Shown: positions 25,048 to 33,058 of the stretch, in pieces
How positions within the stretch are numbered: position 1 is the stretch's first letter
Layout: every line of letters starts with the position of its first letter
Assembly: GCA_934695325.1 (NCBI GenBank)
Contig: CAKUVD010000018.1
Coordinates: forward strand, 1-36,698
Length of the DNA: 36,698 bases
Reading direction: 5' to 3'
Source of the DNA: an uncultured Bacteroidales bacterium
GTDB taxonomy: Bacteria; Bacteroidota; Bacteroidia; Bacteroidales; UBA932
Notes under the pieces: generated by a model
What the model saw: the letters and a program-made list of their open reading frames with translations, nothing else
What the model was told of the DNA's origin: nothing
The model's database searches: none
Translations under genes and position numbers: made by a program

Positions 25048-27510
25048 ATGAAGATAAGAAGAATCATATCTGCATTGACATTGACCATCACGCTGATGGC
25101 GGTCTCTTGCGGGAAAGAGAGCGCCCCGGAGGAGAAATCCTTCGAGGTGACACCTCTGACTCTCGAAATCGACGCCCTCGGCGGACAGGTATATGTCAAT
25201 GTCCTTTCTTCCGGAGACTGGCTTGTCCGCTCCGATGCGTCGTGGGCGAAAGTGCTCACAGCTTCGGGAAAGGGATCATCCACGGCCGCCCAGGTGCGCA
25301 TCTCCGTGGATGAGAACACTTCTGCGGACTCTCGTTCCACAAATCTTTCTGTCAGCAGCCTGTCAGGAGACAAGGCGACTGTCGCATTGACCCAGGCGGG
25401 CAGCGGCGGAGAGGTCGTAAAGCACGGGATATCATCTGCAGATGAACTCCTGGCGTTTGCGAAGGCCGTGAACGAAGGCGCATCGGTGAACCGATATATG
25501 TCCAACGGCATTGTCAAAATCATTTCAGACATCGACGCCTCATCCATCAAGGAATGGACGCCTGCCGGGACAGCTAAACACCCTTTGACATACAGCATTG
25601 ACGGAGGCGGACACCGCATCACCGGAATCAGCTGGGCCATTGACCTGACGAAGTCACCGGATGCCGGTCTCGTCGGCTATGCAAAGAACGCGTCCATCAG
25701 GGATATTGTCCTCGAAGGTCCGGGGATGACGCTGAAAGGCTCGGCTTCCAAGGTCAATGCAGGTGCCTTTGTCGGCTATGCTGAAGGCTGCACCTTGTCG
25801 ATGCTTGTAAGCAAGGCCGGTGTGGCTATGACTGAGAACACCGCCGAAGGGGCGGGCATAGCTGTCGGAGGAATCTGCGGCTTTGTGGATTCAGGCTCCG
25901 CTATGGGCGGTGAACTGAAGCGCGACGGATGCGATAACCAGGGCAATGTCCTGACGTCCGTGTCCTGCAACGCAGGCGGCATCGCCGGTCATAACGAGGG
26001 AACGGTGACGAACTGCACCAACAGCGGCGCCATTCTCGGCAAGAAGTCATCCGATGGCAAGTGCGGCCCTGCGTGGGGATGTTCATATAACAAGGACAAA
26101 GGCGGCTTCAAGTCGAACTTCGGCTACGGCTATGTGGGCGAATACTCTGAGTTCAAGGCTGAGCCTCGGAAGGCTGCCCCGGCGATGTTCGTGAACGCTG
26201 TAGTCTATCCGGAGCATAATCTGGACGTGTTGGAGAACACGGTAGACTGGACTCTGGACGCATACTATGACTGGGAGGAAGTAGGCTCTGCCAATGTCCG
26301 TTCAGGAGTGATGTATCATCACTATTCCTGCGTGAACATCCCTAGGCACATTCACGTGCTGGAGATTGACCTGAACGATGCTGGTGTGGACATCACCACA
26401 TCGTATGCGGAAGACATTGTCCCGAACCCGAACGGAAACAAGAACGGGAACAACGGAAAGAACATCCGCGAGACACTATCCGAGCTCTGCGCCCGCAAGC
26501 GCAAGGAGGGGATGAATGTCATCGCCGGGATAAACACCGGATTCTTCGACTCTAATGATGGTATCTCCAGAGGATTCCATATTGAGGACGGTGAGCCTGT
26601 GTACATAAACAACCCTAAAGTGTTCAAGGATCAGTACCACGTCCACGGATGGGGCTTCACTGTGTTCGAGGACAGGACAATGTCCTGCGGCAAGAAGACA
26701 TTCTCGGGAAAAATCAGCGCTGGTGGCAGGGAGTACGACTATTATACTGTCAATGACACGACTCTGCGCCACGTCTCCAAGGCTTATCCTGTCAATGTCT
26801 ATACGAGCAGGTATGTCCAGTATCCTCATCCGGAAAAGAAATCCCTGGTGAACGGACTTGCGGCCAATGCGTTGTATGTCGTAGCGAAGTATGTGTCGGA
26901 GCCGATGAAGGTGAACCGCGGATATGCGGATGCCGACATCACAGCCATATACGACGGGCGGACATCTGCATTGACACAGGCCCCTTACCTTTCAGGCAAG
27001 AACGAGGTGGCGATAGCCCTTTCCGGTTCGGAGGCTGCGTCTCTTGCGGCCGCGGTGAAGGTCGGGGACAGGATCAGGCTCAGATGTGACATCGGCATCA
27101 AGGCCGATGACAATGATGCAAGCCCTGTCGTCAAGCCGATTCTTACTCAGAATTCATCTGCGTATTATCTGATGAAGAACGGCGAGGATTACAGCCAGAC
27201 CCCTGGTGCGGCGGCGAGTGTCCATTCCAAGTTTGACCCTATGACCTTCGCGGTGCTTGACAAGGATTGCAGGAAGGTATGGCTTGTGGTCGTGGACGGT
27301 CGGCAGGACTGGTATTCTACCGGAGTGAAGGGATATGAGGTGTACCGTATAGCGAAGAAGCTCGGCGGATGGAACTGCACCCGCTTCGACGGTGGCGGCT
27401 CTTCTTGTATGTGGCTCTATGACAACGGCTTGGGCAAGATAGTGAACAGCGTCTCCGACTCGAAGGGGGAGCGCAGCTGTCTGAACTACCTCCTGATAAC
27501 CGAAAAATAA
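25048..27510 (+). CDS. BACON-GLUG-NAGPA lipoprotein: predicted phosphodiester glycosidase
   Basis: 820 residues from the ATG at 25048; GGTGAG lies 4 bases upstream, and an in-frame ATG at 25036 would add four residues. The lipobox ends at Cys21 (AVSC), so it is probably surface-exposed. Domains in order: BACON at about 30-115 (FEVTPLTLEIDALGGQVYVN); a GLUG-type right-handed repeat region at about 130-340 (AGAFVGYAEGCTLSMLVS, GGICGFVDSG, GGIAGHNEGTVTNCTNSGAI); and a C-terminal NAGPA/DUF2233-type phosphodiester glycosidase domain at about 430-820. Its signatures are VIAGINTGFFDSNDG, VVVDGRQDWYSTG, the DGGGSS motif (781-786) and a final ERSCLNYLL. The family includes the human 'uncovering enzyme', which removes GlcNAc from GlcNAc-1-phospho-6-mannose. 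The expected reaction is cleavage of a sugar-1-phosphodiester. In a SusCD operon this implies a phosphodiester-linked glycan ligand, which is inference. Confidence 0.85.
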   Translation: MKIRRIISALTLTITLMAVSCGKESAPEEKSFEVTPLTLEIDALGGQVYVNVLSSGDWLVRSDASWAKVLTASGKGSSTAAQVRISVDENTSADSRSTNLSVSSLSGDKATVALTQAGSGGEVVKHGISSADELLAFAKAVNEGASVNRYMSNGIVKIISDIDASSIKEWTPAGTAKHPLTYSIDGGGHRITGISWAIDLTKSPDAGLVGYAKNASIRDIVLEGPGMTLKGSASKVNAGAFVGYAEGCTLSMLVSKAGVAMTENTAEGAGIAVGGICGFVDSGSAMGGELKRDGCDNQGNVLTSVSCNAGGIAGHNEGTVTNCTNSGAILGKKSSDGKCGPAWGCSYNKDKGGFKSNFGYGYVGEYSEFKAEPRKAAPAMFVNAVVYPEHNLDVLENTVDWTLDAYYDWEEVGSANVRSGVMYHHYSCVNIPRHIHVLEIDLNDAGVDITTSYAEDIVPNPNGNKNGNNGKNIRETLSELCARKRKEGMNVIAGINTGFFDSNDGISRGFHIEDGEPVYINNPKVFKDQYHVHGWGFTVFEDRTMSCGKKTFSGKISAGGREYDYYTVNDTTLRHVSKAYPVNVYTSRYVQYPHPEKKSLVNGLAANALYVVAKYVSEPMKVNRGYADADITAIYDGRTSALTQAPYLSGKNEVAIALSGSEAASLAAAVKVGDRIRLRCDIGIKADDNDASPVVKPILTQNSSAYYLMKNGEDYSQTPGAAASVHSKFDPMTFAVLDKDCRKVWLVVVDGRQDWYSTGVKGYEVYRIAKKLGGWNCTRFDGGGSSCMWLYDNGLGKIVNSVSDSKGERSCLNYLLITEK

Positions 27511-27525
27511 GACCAATAAACAACA

Positions 27526-29118
27526 ATGAAAATGAAAAGATATATCAGAATAATTGCCTCGATGCTGCTTGGCGGTGCCGTTCTGGGCGCCTGCGACAGC
27601 ACGGATTACGATTTCAGCGTATGCGAGATGAAGGTGGACAGGGATGCCATCGTGGATGTCGCGGCGCAGAACCCCGGGCAGGAAGCCGTGGTACTTACCA
27701 CGACCGCCCCTTACTGGATTGTCCAGACTCCGGACTGGATTACGCCTGATGCCACCACCGGTTACGGCGAGCAGTCCATCATCACGTTCACCATTGCGTC
27801 CAACTTCAAGAACGAGAACACTGATATGGCTGCCAGAAGCGGCGAAATCAAGATCTCCGGAGGAATGACATCAGTCATCATTCCTGTGAACCAGCTTGGC
27901 TACACGGCCCCTGTGGATCCCGACGCAAGCATCGGCGGAATCACTGATGAGGATGAGTTCAAGGACTTCATCTCCGCCGTGAACAACGGCAGGGCGCTCT
28001 CCAGATGGTATAACGCCTCCGGTGAAATCGAACTGCTCACCGACATTGACCTCGCCGAATTCTCTGAGTGGGAGCCTGTCGGAATGCCGGAGAAAGTCAC
28101 CTATGGCAACAACAGCCTGACCTATACCGGCTCTGCCTTCAAGGGCAAGTTCAACGGCGGCGGGCACACCATCTCCAACTTCAACTTCACCACCACCGTC
28201 GGAAAGGATGCTGCCTTCGGGTTCTTCGGTATGCTTGACGGCGCCACGGTCAAGGACTTGACTATCAATGGCAAGATGACTGTCTCGGCAACCGGCGCAG
28301 GCTCTGCAGGAGTGCTCGCAGGTGCGATGATCAGTTCCACCGTCGAGAATGTCAAGGTCAATGCAGATGTAGACTTCAAGGGTACGATCACTTCCGACAG
28401 GTTCGCCACAGGAGGAATAGTCGGATTCACATACGGCACAGGCGATGCCAATTCATTGATAAAGGATTGCGTGATGGCCGGCGATGTGAATGCCGTGAGC
28501 GGTGACGGAAATACCACGAATGGCGCTACTGCTGCTGTCTATGGTGGAATCACAGGATTCTCCACTACTCCTGCCGAGTCAGCCAATGTCATCGAGAAAT
28601 GCGAGAACAATGGACGGCTTACCGCATCTCTCGGGCGTTGCAGCGGAATCGTGGCCACGGCCCACGCCGGGACGACCATCAAGGGATGTGTGAACAATGC
28701 TGACCAGGTCAACACATTCGGCGACGGCCGAATTGGCAATATCGTGTCTGTGATTGGAACCAACGGCCGCATTGAGGACTGCACCAACAACGGAAACCTC
28801 ACCACGACAACTGCTAAGACTACGACAGGAGCCATTGCCGCACTGCTCAACGAATCTCACGTCGTGATAAAGGGTGGCCGTAATAACGGTACTATCATAG
28901 GTGGCAATACTTCGACTATCGGACTTATTGCAGCCAATTTCTCCAAGTTCACCTCGGTGTCCGGCTTTACGGTCAGCGGAAAAATTGGCTATTACCAGGC
29001 TGACGGTAACCACGAGATGCAGGACCTTAACGAGAGCACATATATGAACTTCATCGGAAAGATCTCTTCCGCTAATCTGTCGAAGGTCACGGACATCAGG
29101 TTCGAGGCTGCCAAGTAG
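27526..29118 (+). CDS. BACON-GLUG surface lipoprotein
   Basis: 530-residue lipoprotein (lipobox Cys23, VLGAC; Asp-rich residues follow, as in exported Bacteroidota lipoproteins). A BACON module lies at about 35-125 (TTAPYWIVQTPDWITPD). A GLUG-type beta-solenoid region covers about 140-500 with many imperfect repeats (AGVLAGAMISSTVENVKVNA, GGIVGFTYG, GGITGFSTT, SGIVATAHAGTTIKGCVNN). The linker before the solenoid (DEFKDFISAVNNGRALSRWY) is clearly related to the matching segment of the upstream NAGPA protein (DELLAFAKAVNEGASVNRYM), so the two share the same BACON plus solenoid base. No catalytic domain is visible. It is probably a surface glycan-binding protein of the locus (the SusE/SusF position), with ligand unknown. 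Confidence 0.82.
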   Translation: MKMKRYIRIIASMLLGGAVLGACDSTDYDFSVCEMKVDRDAIVDVAAQNPGQEAVVLTTTAPYWIVQTPDWITPDATTGYGEQSIITFTIASNFKNENTDMAARSGEIKISGGMTSVIIPVNQLGYTAPVDPDASIGGITDEDEFKDFISAVNNGRALSRWYNASGEIELLTDIDLAEFSEWEPVGMPEKVTYGNNSLTYTGSAFKGKFNGGGHTISNFNFTTTVGKDAAFGFFGMLDGATVKDLTINGKMTVSATGAGSAGVLAGAMISSTVENVKVNADVDFKGTITSDRFATGGIVGFTYGTGDANSLIKDCVMAGDVNAVSGDGNTTNGATAAVYGGITGFSTTPAESANVIEKCENNGRLTASLGRCSGIVATAHAGTTIKGCVNNADQVNTFGDGRIGNIVSVIGTNGRIEDCTNNGNLTTTTAKTTTGAIAALLNESHVVIKGGRNNGTIIGGNTSTIGLIAANFSKFTSVSGFTVSGKIGYYQADGNHEMQDLNESTYMNFIGKISSANLSKVTDIRFEAAK

Positions 29119-29160
29119 CAAAATTTGAATAGATCTCAAGAAAATTTTAAGGGGTTGTCT

Positions 29161-29168
29161 TAAATTTG
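29161..29168 (+). promoter_or_regulatory. Candidate -7 element before the EEP hydrolase
   Basis: TAAATTTG matches the TAnnTTTG consensus 39 bases before the next start. No good -33 box is visible at 19-21 bases. If active, it lets the last gene of locus 2 be transcribed on its own. Confidence 0.35.
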
Positions 29169-29207
29169 CCGATTAGTACCATATAGACAACTTCTAAACA
29201 TTTTGAT

Positions 29208-30176
29208 ATGAAAAGATTCTTTAAGATGATCGCCGCATCGGCATTGACCCTCGGACTTATGTTCTGCGGGTCTGCCGCATCGGCGCAGAAAAGCCCGGCT
29301 TTCAAAGCCAAGCACAAGATCGCGGAGGGCGCGGATCTCCGCATCCTTGATGACAATATCTGGGACTACAGCCTGGACACCATTCCGCCTAAGTGGAAGG
29401 AGATGGGGGAGGATCCCCGCGACTTCAAGAGAGCTCCTCAGTTCGCCCGCCTGGTGAAGGACTATATGCCTGACGTGTTCGCGCTTCAGGAGTATTCCTC
29501 TCATATGCACAAGGAGTTCTATCCTCTGGTTCAGAAAAGCGGATACGTCATCGCCTGGGAGTCCAAGGAGGACTGGGACAATACTCCTATTTTCTATAAC
29601 GAGAAGACGATGGAGCCTCTGTATGTGTTCTTCAACAAGTACACTCCGTCACAGTGGTGCAATCACGGCTCCAAGTCTTTTACCTCGGCGGTGTTCCGCC
29701 GCAAGTCCGACGGCAAGGTGTTCGGCCTTATCGGCACTCATCTGTGGTGGAAGAGTGACAAGGCAAAGCCTGGCAGCACGATGGCGAGGGCTGCCCAGCT
29801 CCGTCTTGTGATGGCAGAGACCGAGATTATGCGGGCGAAGTTCGGTGACATTCCTGTGTTCGTGGTCGGGGATATGAACTGCGAGGAGGGTACCGTCCCT
29901 ATCCGGCAGATGCTCCAGGGAGGCTATGTCCCTTGCTACAAGGCTGCCACGGTATATGGGGACACGCATAACGGTCATCACGTCTGCAGTCCTGGCGAGG
30001 GTTACTCTACTGTAAGCCATAGGAAGGGCGCTGACCGCGAGACCGGTGCGATAGACCACTGTCTAGTGTATGACCCGTCCAAGACTGTCGAGGTCAAGGT
30101 ATTCGACTGCATTATGGAGGACTATACAGTGAAGCTCACGGATCACTATCCGAATCTTATTGATGTGAGATTATAA
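29208..30176 (+). CDS. Secreted endonuclease/exonuclease/phosphatase (DNase I-fold) family hydrolase
   Basis: 322-residue exported metal-dependent phosphodiesterase or phosphatase. The signal peptide ends near ASA-Q (about 27). All DNase I-fold motifs are present: Asn50 (DNIW), Glu95 (ALQE), GTHLWW with His178, GDMN with Asp222 and Asn224, AIDH (Asp283, His284) and TDHYP (Asp312, His313). The family covers nucleases, sphingomyelinases and inositol-phosphate phosphatases, so the substrate is open. Secretion and position as the last gene of a SusCD operon with a phosphodiester glycosidase favour a phosphodiester in the imported glycan over nucleic acid. A strong terminator follows 18 bases after the stop. 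Confidence 0.85.
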   Translation: MKRFFKMIAASALTLGLMFCGSAASAQKSPAFKAKHKIAEGADLRILDDNIWDYSLDTIPPKWKEMGEDPRDFKRAPQFARLVKDYMPDVFALQEYSSHMHKEFYPLVQKSGYVIAWESKEDWDNTPIFYNEKTMEPLYVFFNKYTPSQWCNHGSKSFTSAVFRRKSDGKVFGLIGTHLWWKSDKAKPGSTMARAAQLRLVMAETEIMRAKFGDIPVFVVGDMNCEEGTVPIRQMLQGGYVPCYKAATVYGDTHNGHHVCSPGEGYSTVSHRKGADRETGAIDHCLVYDPSKTVEVKVFDCIMEDYTVKLTDHYPNLIDVRL

Positions 30177-30194
30177 CTCTCTTTTTTTTGTTTG

Positions 30195-30226
30195 CCCGCC
30201 GCGGCGATTGTCCTCGGCGGGTTTTT
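30195..30226 (+). terminator. Rho-independent terminator closing locus 2
   Basis: CCCGCCG (30195-30201) pairs with CGGCGGG (30215-30221), followed by TTTTT (30222-30226). A T-rich run also precedes it at about 30180-30193. A close copy of this sequence recurs at 32333-32363. Confidence 0.88.
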
Positions 30227-30394
30227 CATTAAAAAATATATTGAACGATTTTAATAGTTGAAGTGGCTGACAAATTTACCGTAACATCGACTTCTGAGAA
30301 CTGTGGTGGACGATGTGTGGAAAAACCGTCATTGCTTTTAGAACTTTAATTTTCAACTATTGTCAAATAACAAATACTAATTAATGACACTGAA

Positions 30395-31852
30395 ATGAAC
30401 AAAAGAATTATGTTCGCCTGCTTATTGGCAGTTTTGCTGATTGTATTAGCTCTATCCTGTTCCAAGGAGATGAATGTCAATACGATTAGTGTTGATGAAA
30501 AGTCGGAGATTTGTGCTCGCATTAAAGGAATTTCAAAGGAAATCGTGGAACTTTCAGAATCTGATGCGGTTATGGTTGCAGATATGTTTCTGGCATCAAC
30601 AAACTCGACCAAGACTCGCAGTTCAGCTGAACTAAAGGTCAAGAGTGTCGTTCCAATCAATGGGTCTGATGGAAAACCGGCAATCTATGCGGTGAACTAT
30701 GATGACGGTTTTATGTGGATTTCTGCAACAAAGAAACTTTATCCTATTTTGGCCGTGGTTGATAAAGGAAATTTCGAAACCGACGGAGATGTCGGAATGG
30801 GAATAGATGTCCTCAAGGAAGCTATATTGACAGAGTTGGATTCACTGACTTTTGATTCGGTTCCTCAAGAAGTGAAAAAGGCTTGGAGTCTTTATGAGGC
30901 GAAAGAACAGAAAAACTCTGATATGCCGTTGACGACGAAAGCATATAGTCAGGATTATCTGAATGCCTTAGATGAGGTGTATTCGTATGCCGGTCTTAAT
31001 GAATATGATGTTTATAAATTGGATGAGATGGTCGGGCCGGAAGGCGTGACTTCGGATATTGTTCCGGAAGACATTTTGCAAGATTTTTATATGCTTGTTA
31101 TGGATGATTATACTTTTGGGACAGAGTTTACGTATAATACTGCGTATGTTCTGAAAAAAGAATATATTGAAGAAACCACATATGGCCCATATACAACTAC
31201 TAAATGGAGTCAGGGCAATCCTTTCAACTCATCTGTTTCTGGGAGATTTAAGCTTGGTTGTATAACTGTTGCGACAGCGCAACTTATGCGGTATTATGAA
31301 AAACCTAGTGAGTATATGGTCGATGGGAAGAGTTATAAATGGAAAGATATGCCAAATGATACATCAAGTCCGGAATTATCTGTGATTCTTGCAGATTTGC
31401 GAAAGAAATTGCAAATTAACGATGACGGTCTCGGTTATACCAGTGATGCGGTAGCCTTACTCAATTCATATGGATATAATGTTAAGTTTCAAGATTTCAG
31501 CTCTTCAATAAATACATTCATTGCAAGAGAAAATGTTGCAATCCTTTACGGTATGCGACTTGAAGGTGAGGAAATAATAGGGCATGACTGGATATGTGAT
31601 GGTCTTAGGGAGTATAAGTGTTATACGGACTATAAATTATTTGCGTTAGACAATAAGGCATATCCGGGGTATTCTTATATTTGTATTGAATATGTACGTG
31701 AGCAAGATTATGATTATAACGAGTATTCTTACCATATGAATTGGGGGTGGGGAGGATCTTATGATGGATGGTTCTATGGAACCAATTGGAAACCAAAGGA
31801 TAATCGCAATTATAAATATAATCAAGGTATGGTTGTCGTAAAGATAAAGTGA
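30395..31852 (+). CDS. C10 family cysteine protease (streptopain/SpeB-like) lipoprotein
   Basis: 485-residue predicted secreted, lipid-anchored protease zymogen. The lipobox ends at Cys22 (ALSC). Residues about 30-245 form the inhibitory pro-region (Spi/pro-peptide type, with AIYAVNYDDGFMWISATKKL). The catalytic domain follows from about 265: WSQGNPFN, LGCITVATAQLMRYY with nucleophile Cys289, GHDWICDG with His397, and HMNWGWGG with Asn449 and Trp451, which are the four landmarks of the C10 family. Bacteroides C10 enzymes (the Bfp group) are known secreted proteases. Base composition is visibly AT-richer than the Sus loci, suggesting separate ancestry. A small lipoprotein gene begins one base after its stop. 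Confidence 0.88.
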   Translation: MNKRIMFACLLAVLLIVLALSCSKEMNVNTISVDEKSEICARIKGISKEIVELSESDAVMVADMFLASTNSTKTRSSAELKVKSVVPINGSDGKPAIYAVNYDDGFMWISATKKLYPILAVVDKGNFETDGDVGMGIDVLKEAILTELDSLTFDSVPQEVKKAWSLYEAKEQKNSDMPLTTKAYSQDYLNALDEVYSYAGLNEYDVYKLDEMVGPEGVTSDIVPEDILQDFYMLVMDDYTFGTEFTYNTAYVLKKEYIEETTYGPYTTTKWSQGNPFNSSVSGRFKLGCITVATAQLMRYYEKPSEYMVDGKSYKWKDMPNDTSSPELSVILADLRKKLQINDDGLGYTSDAVALLNSYGYNVKFQDFSSSINTFIARENVAILYGMRLEGEEIIGHDWICDGLREYKCYTDYKLFALDNKAYPGYSYICIEYVREQDYDYNEYSYHMNWGWGGSYDGWFYGTNWKPKDNRNYKYNQGMVVVKIK

Positions 31853-31853
31853 G

Positions 31854-32315
31854 ATGTTTAAGAATCGGTTGTTTTTGATTGCAACGTTATCAGTTGCGTT
31901 ATTAAATGGATGCTCAAAATCTACTGAAGAAGGGCATCCCGCAGGGGGGTATTCATTCGAGGATATATATCTTTATTCTAATGGCAGTCTTGTGGATATG
32001 CAAAACTTGAAGATATTTGTTCCTGCTGAAGAAGGTGTCACGGATTTGGAAGTGGTCTCCTATGGCTTGACTCGCTTCCAGTGTCTCGAGGAAAATGAGA
32101 ATATAACCTTGGAGAAGTCTTTTTCAGTTCCTCCAGAAGAAAAGGATATCTACGAGAATGTTGATGAAAATATGGTCAGATATAAGCAGACGCTCCGCAT
32201 AAGGCATCGGTACAATCCTTATAGGAGCCGTCAATGTTCGTATCGAATATGTTCAGCCGGTTTTGATGGTTTAGCGGCTGACATCACAATCGTCCAACGG
32301 GGTGCGAAAGACTGA
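31854..32315 (+). CDS. Small lipoprotein coupled to the C10 protease; possible inhibitor
   Basis: 153-residue lipoprotein (lipobox Cys20, LLNGC). The ATG lies one base after the TGA of the protease gene (TGAGATG), so translation is almost certainly coupled. The body appears beta-strand-rich (FEDIYLYSNGSLVDMQNLKI, TDLEVVSYGLTRFQC, YRICSAGFDGLAADITIVQ). I recognise no domain. In streptococci and Bacteroides, C10 proteases are often followed by a small inhibitor gene (Spi, or staphostatin-like Bfi proteins). Position and size fit that role here, but there is no sequence proof. It shares the lower GC of its partner. Confidence 0.7.
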   Translation: MFKNRLFLIATLSVALLNGCSKSTEEGHPAGGYSFEDIYLYSNGSLVDMQNLKIFVPAEEGVTDLEVVSYGLTRFQCLEENENITLEKSFSVPPEEKDIYENVDENMVRYKQTLRIRHRYNPYRSRQCSYRICSAGFDGLAADITIVQRGAKD

Positions 32316-32332
32316 TTTCATATTTGGAACTT

Positions 32333-32363
32333 GCCCGCCGGGGATTGTCCTCGGCGGTATTTT
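32333..32363 (+). terminator. Terminator after the C10 protease pair; copy of the locus 2 terminator
   Basis: The stretch from GCCCGCCG to GATTGTCCTCGGCGG repeats the terminator at 30194-30221 with a few changes and a shorter loop. CCGCCG pairs with CGGCGG, and the tail reads TATTTTAC. Confidence 0.65.
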
Positions 32364-32559
32364 ACGTTTATCTATATTCCGGAGCAAAAGATCATTCAGG
32401 ACCACGGCTCTTGGAATGACTTCGAGGCTGTTTTGAAATGATTGAAATTTGGGTTTGAGATAAAATTCCTCCATCTTCTTCCCGAGTTTACAGATCAGAT
32501 AGGTACCGCTATCTTCCACAAAGACTCGGTCGAACCTGAAGTTTGCCTACATTAAAGTA

Positions 32560-32589
32560 TTGTCAATTAAAAAATTATGTGTAAATTTG
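32560..32589 (+). promoter_or_regulatory. Promoter of the str operon
   Basis: TTG at 32560-32562, a 19-base spacer, and TAAATTTG at 32582-32589 match the Bacteroides -33/-7 housekeeping promoter. Transcription would begin near 32595, giving a leader of about 45 bases before rpsL. Confidence 0.75.
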
Positions 32590-32592
32590 TAG

Positions 32593-32609
32593 TCCCCAAA
32601 ATTTGGGGA
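32593..32609 (+). promoter_or_regulatory. Palindrome at the rpsL transcription start
   Basis: TCCCCAAA-A-TTTGGGGA is a near-perfect 17-base palindrome placed right after the -7 box, at or just after the predicted start of transcription. It could be an operator, or a short 5'-end hairpin that protects or regulates the ribosomal protein mRNA. Confidence 0.45.
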
Positions 32610-32640
32610 AGTAACATAAATTAAAGATTTACAATCATTT

Positions 32641-33024
32641 ATGCCAACAATTCAACAATTAGTTCGCAAAGGACGCGAGGTGCTTGCTGTGAAGAGCAAG
32701 TCTCGTGCGCTGGATGCTTGCCCTCAGAAGAGAGGCGTTTGCGTGCGTGTGTACACAACCACACCTAAGAAACCTAACTCAGCAATGCGTAAGGTTGCCC
32801 GTGTACGTCTCACTAACACAAAAGAGGTCAACGCATACATCCCGGGCGAGGGTCACAACCTCCAGGAGCACTCTATCGTGCTTGTCAGAGGTGGTCGTGT
32901 GAAGGACCTCCCTGGTGTTCGTTACCACATCCTTAGAGGAGCTTTGGATACCGCTGGCGTAGAAGGCAGGACACAGTCCCGTTCACTCTACGGTGCCAAG
33001 AGGCCAAAGAAATCTAAGAAGTAA
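32641..33024 (+). CDS. rpsL: 30S ribosomal protein S12
   Basis: 127 residues, the normal length. S12 is the decoding-centre protein of the small subunit. The signature [12 protein letters not shown] and [10 protein letters not shown] blocks are intact. The two positions where streptomycin-resistance changes usually occur are the wild-type lysines (Lys43 in PKKPNS and Lys88 in GGRVKDLPG), so the protein looks drug-sensitive. It is the first gene of the str operon, directly behind a good promoter. Confidence 0.99.
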   Translation: MPTIQQLVRKGREVLAVKSKSRALDACPQKRGVCVRVYTTTPKKPNSAMRKVARVRLTNTKEVNAYIPGEGHNLQEHSIVLVRGGRVKDLPGVRYHILRGALDTAGVEGRTQSRSLYGAKRPKKSKK

Positions 33025-33058
33025 TTTTTACCAATTTTCACTTTAATTTTTCACAAAA

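Larger units (their letters stand above)
32316..32640. other. 325-base intergenic region between the C10 pair and rpsL
   Basis: It holds the repeated terminator (32333-32363), about 190 bases of AT-rich sequence with no accepted gene, then the rpsL promoter (32560-32589) and a palindromic leader segment. On the minus strand an open frame of about 60 codons (32370-32550, containing VFVEDSGTYLICKLGKK and NSLEVIPRAVVLNDLL) reads like protein but has no start in the right place, and its end runs into the terminator. It could be a decayed gene remnant. Confidence 0.5.

Noticed and set aside
24822..25640. 272-codon minus-strand open frame across the SusD/NAGPA junction
   Set aside because: It covers the coupled stop and start of two real plus-strand genes; composition is typical of an antisense shadow.
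32641..33024. Streptomycin-resistance changes in S12
   Set aside because: Lys43 and Lys88 are both wild type.
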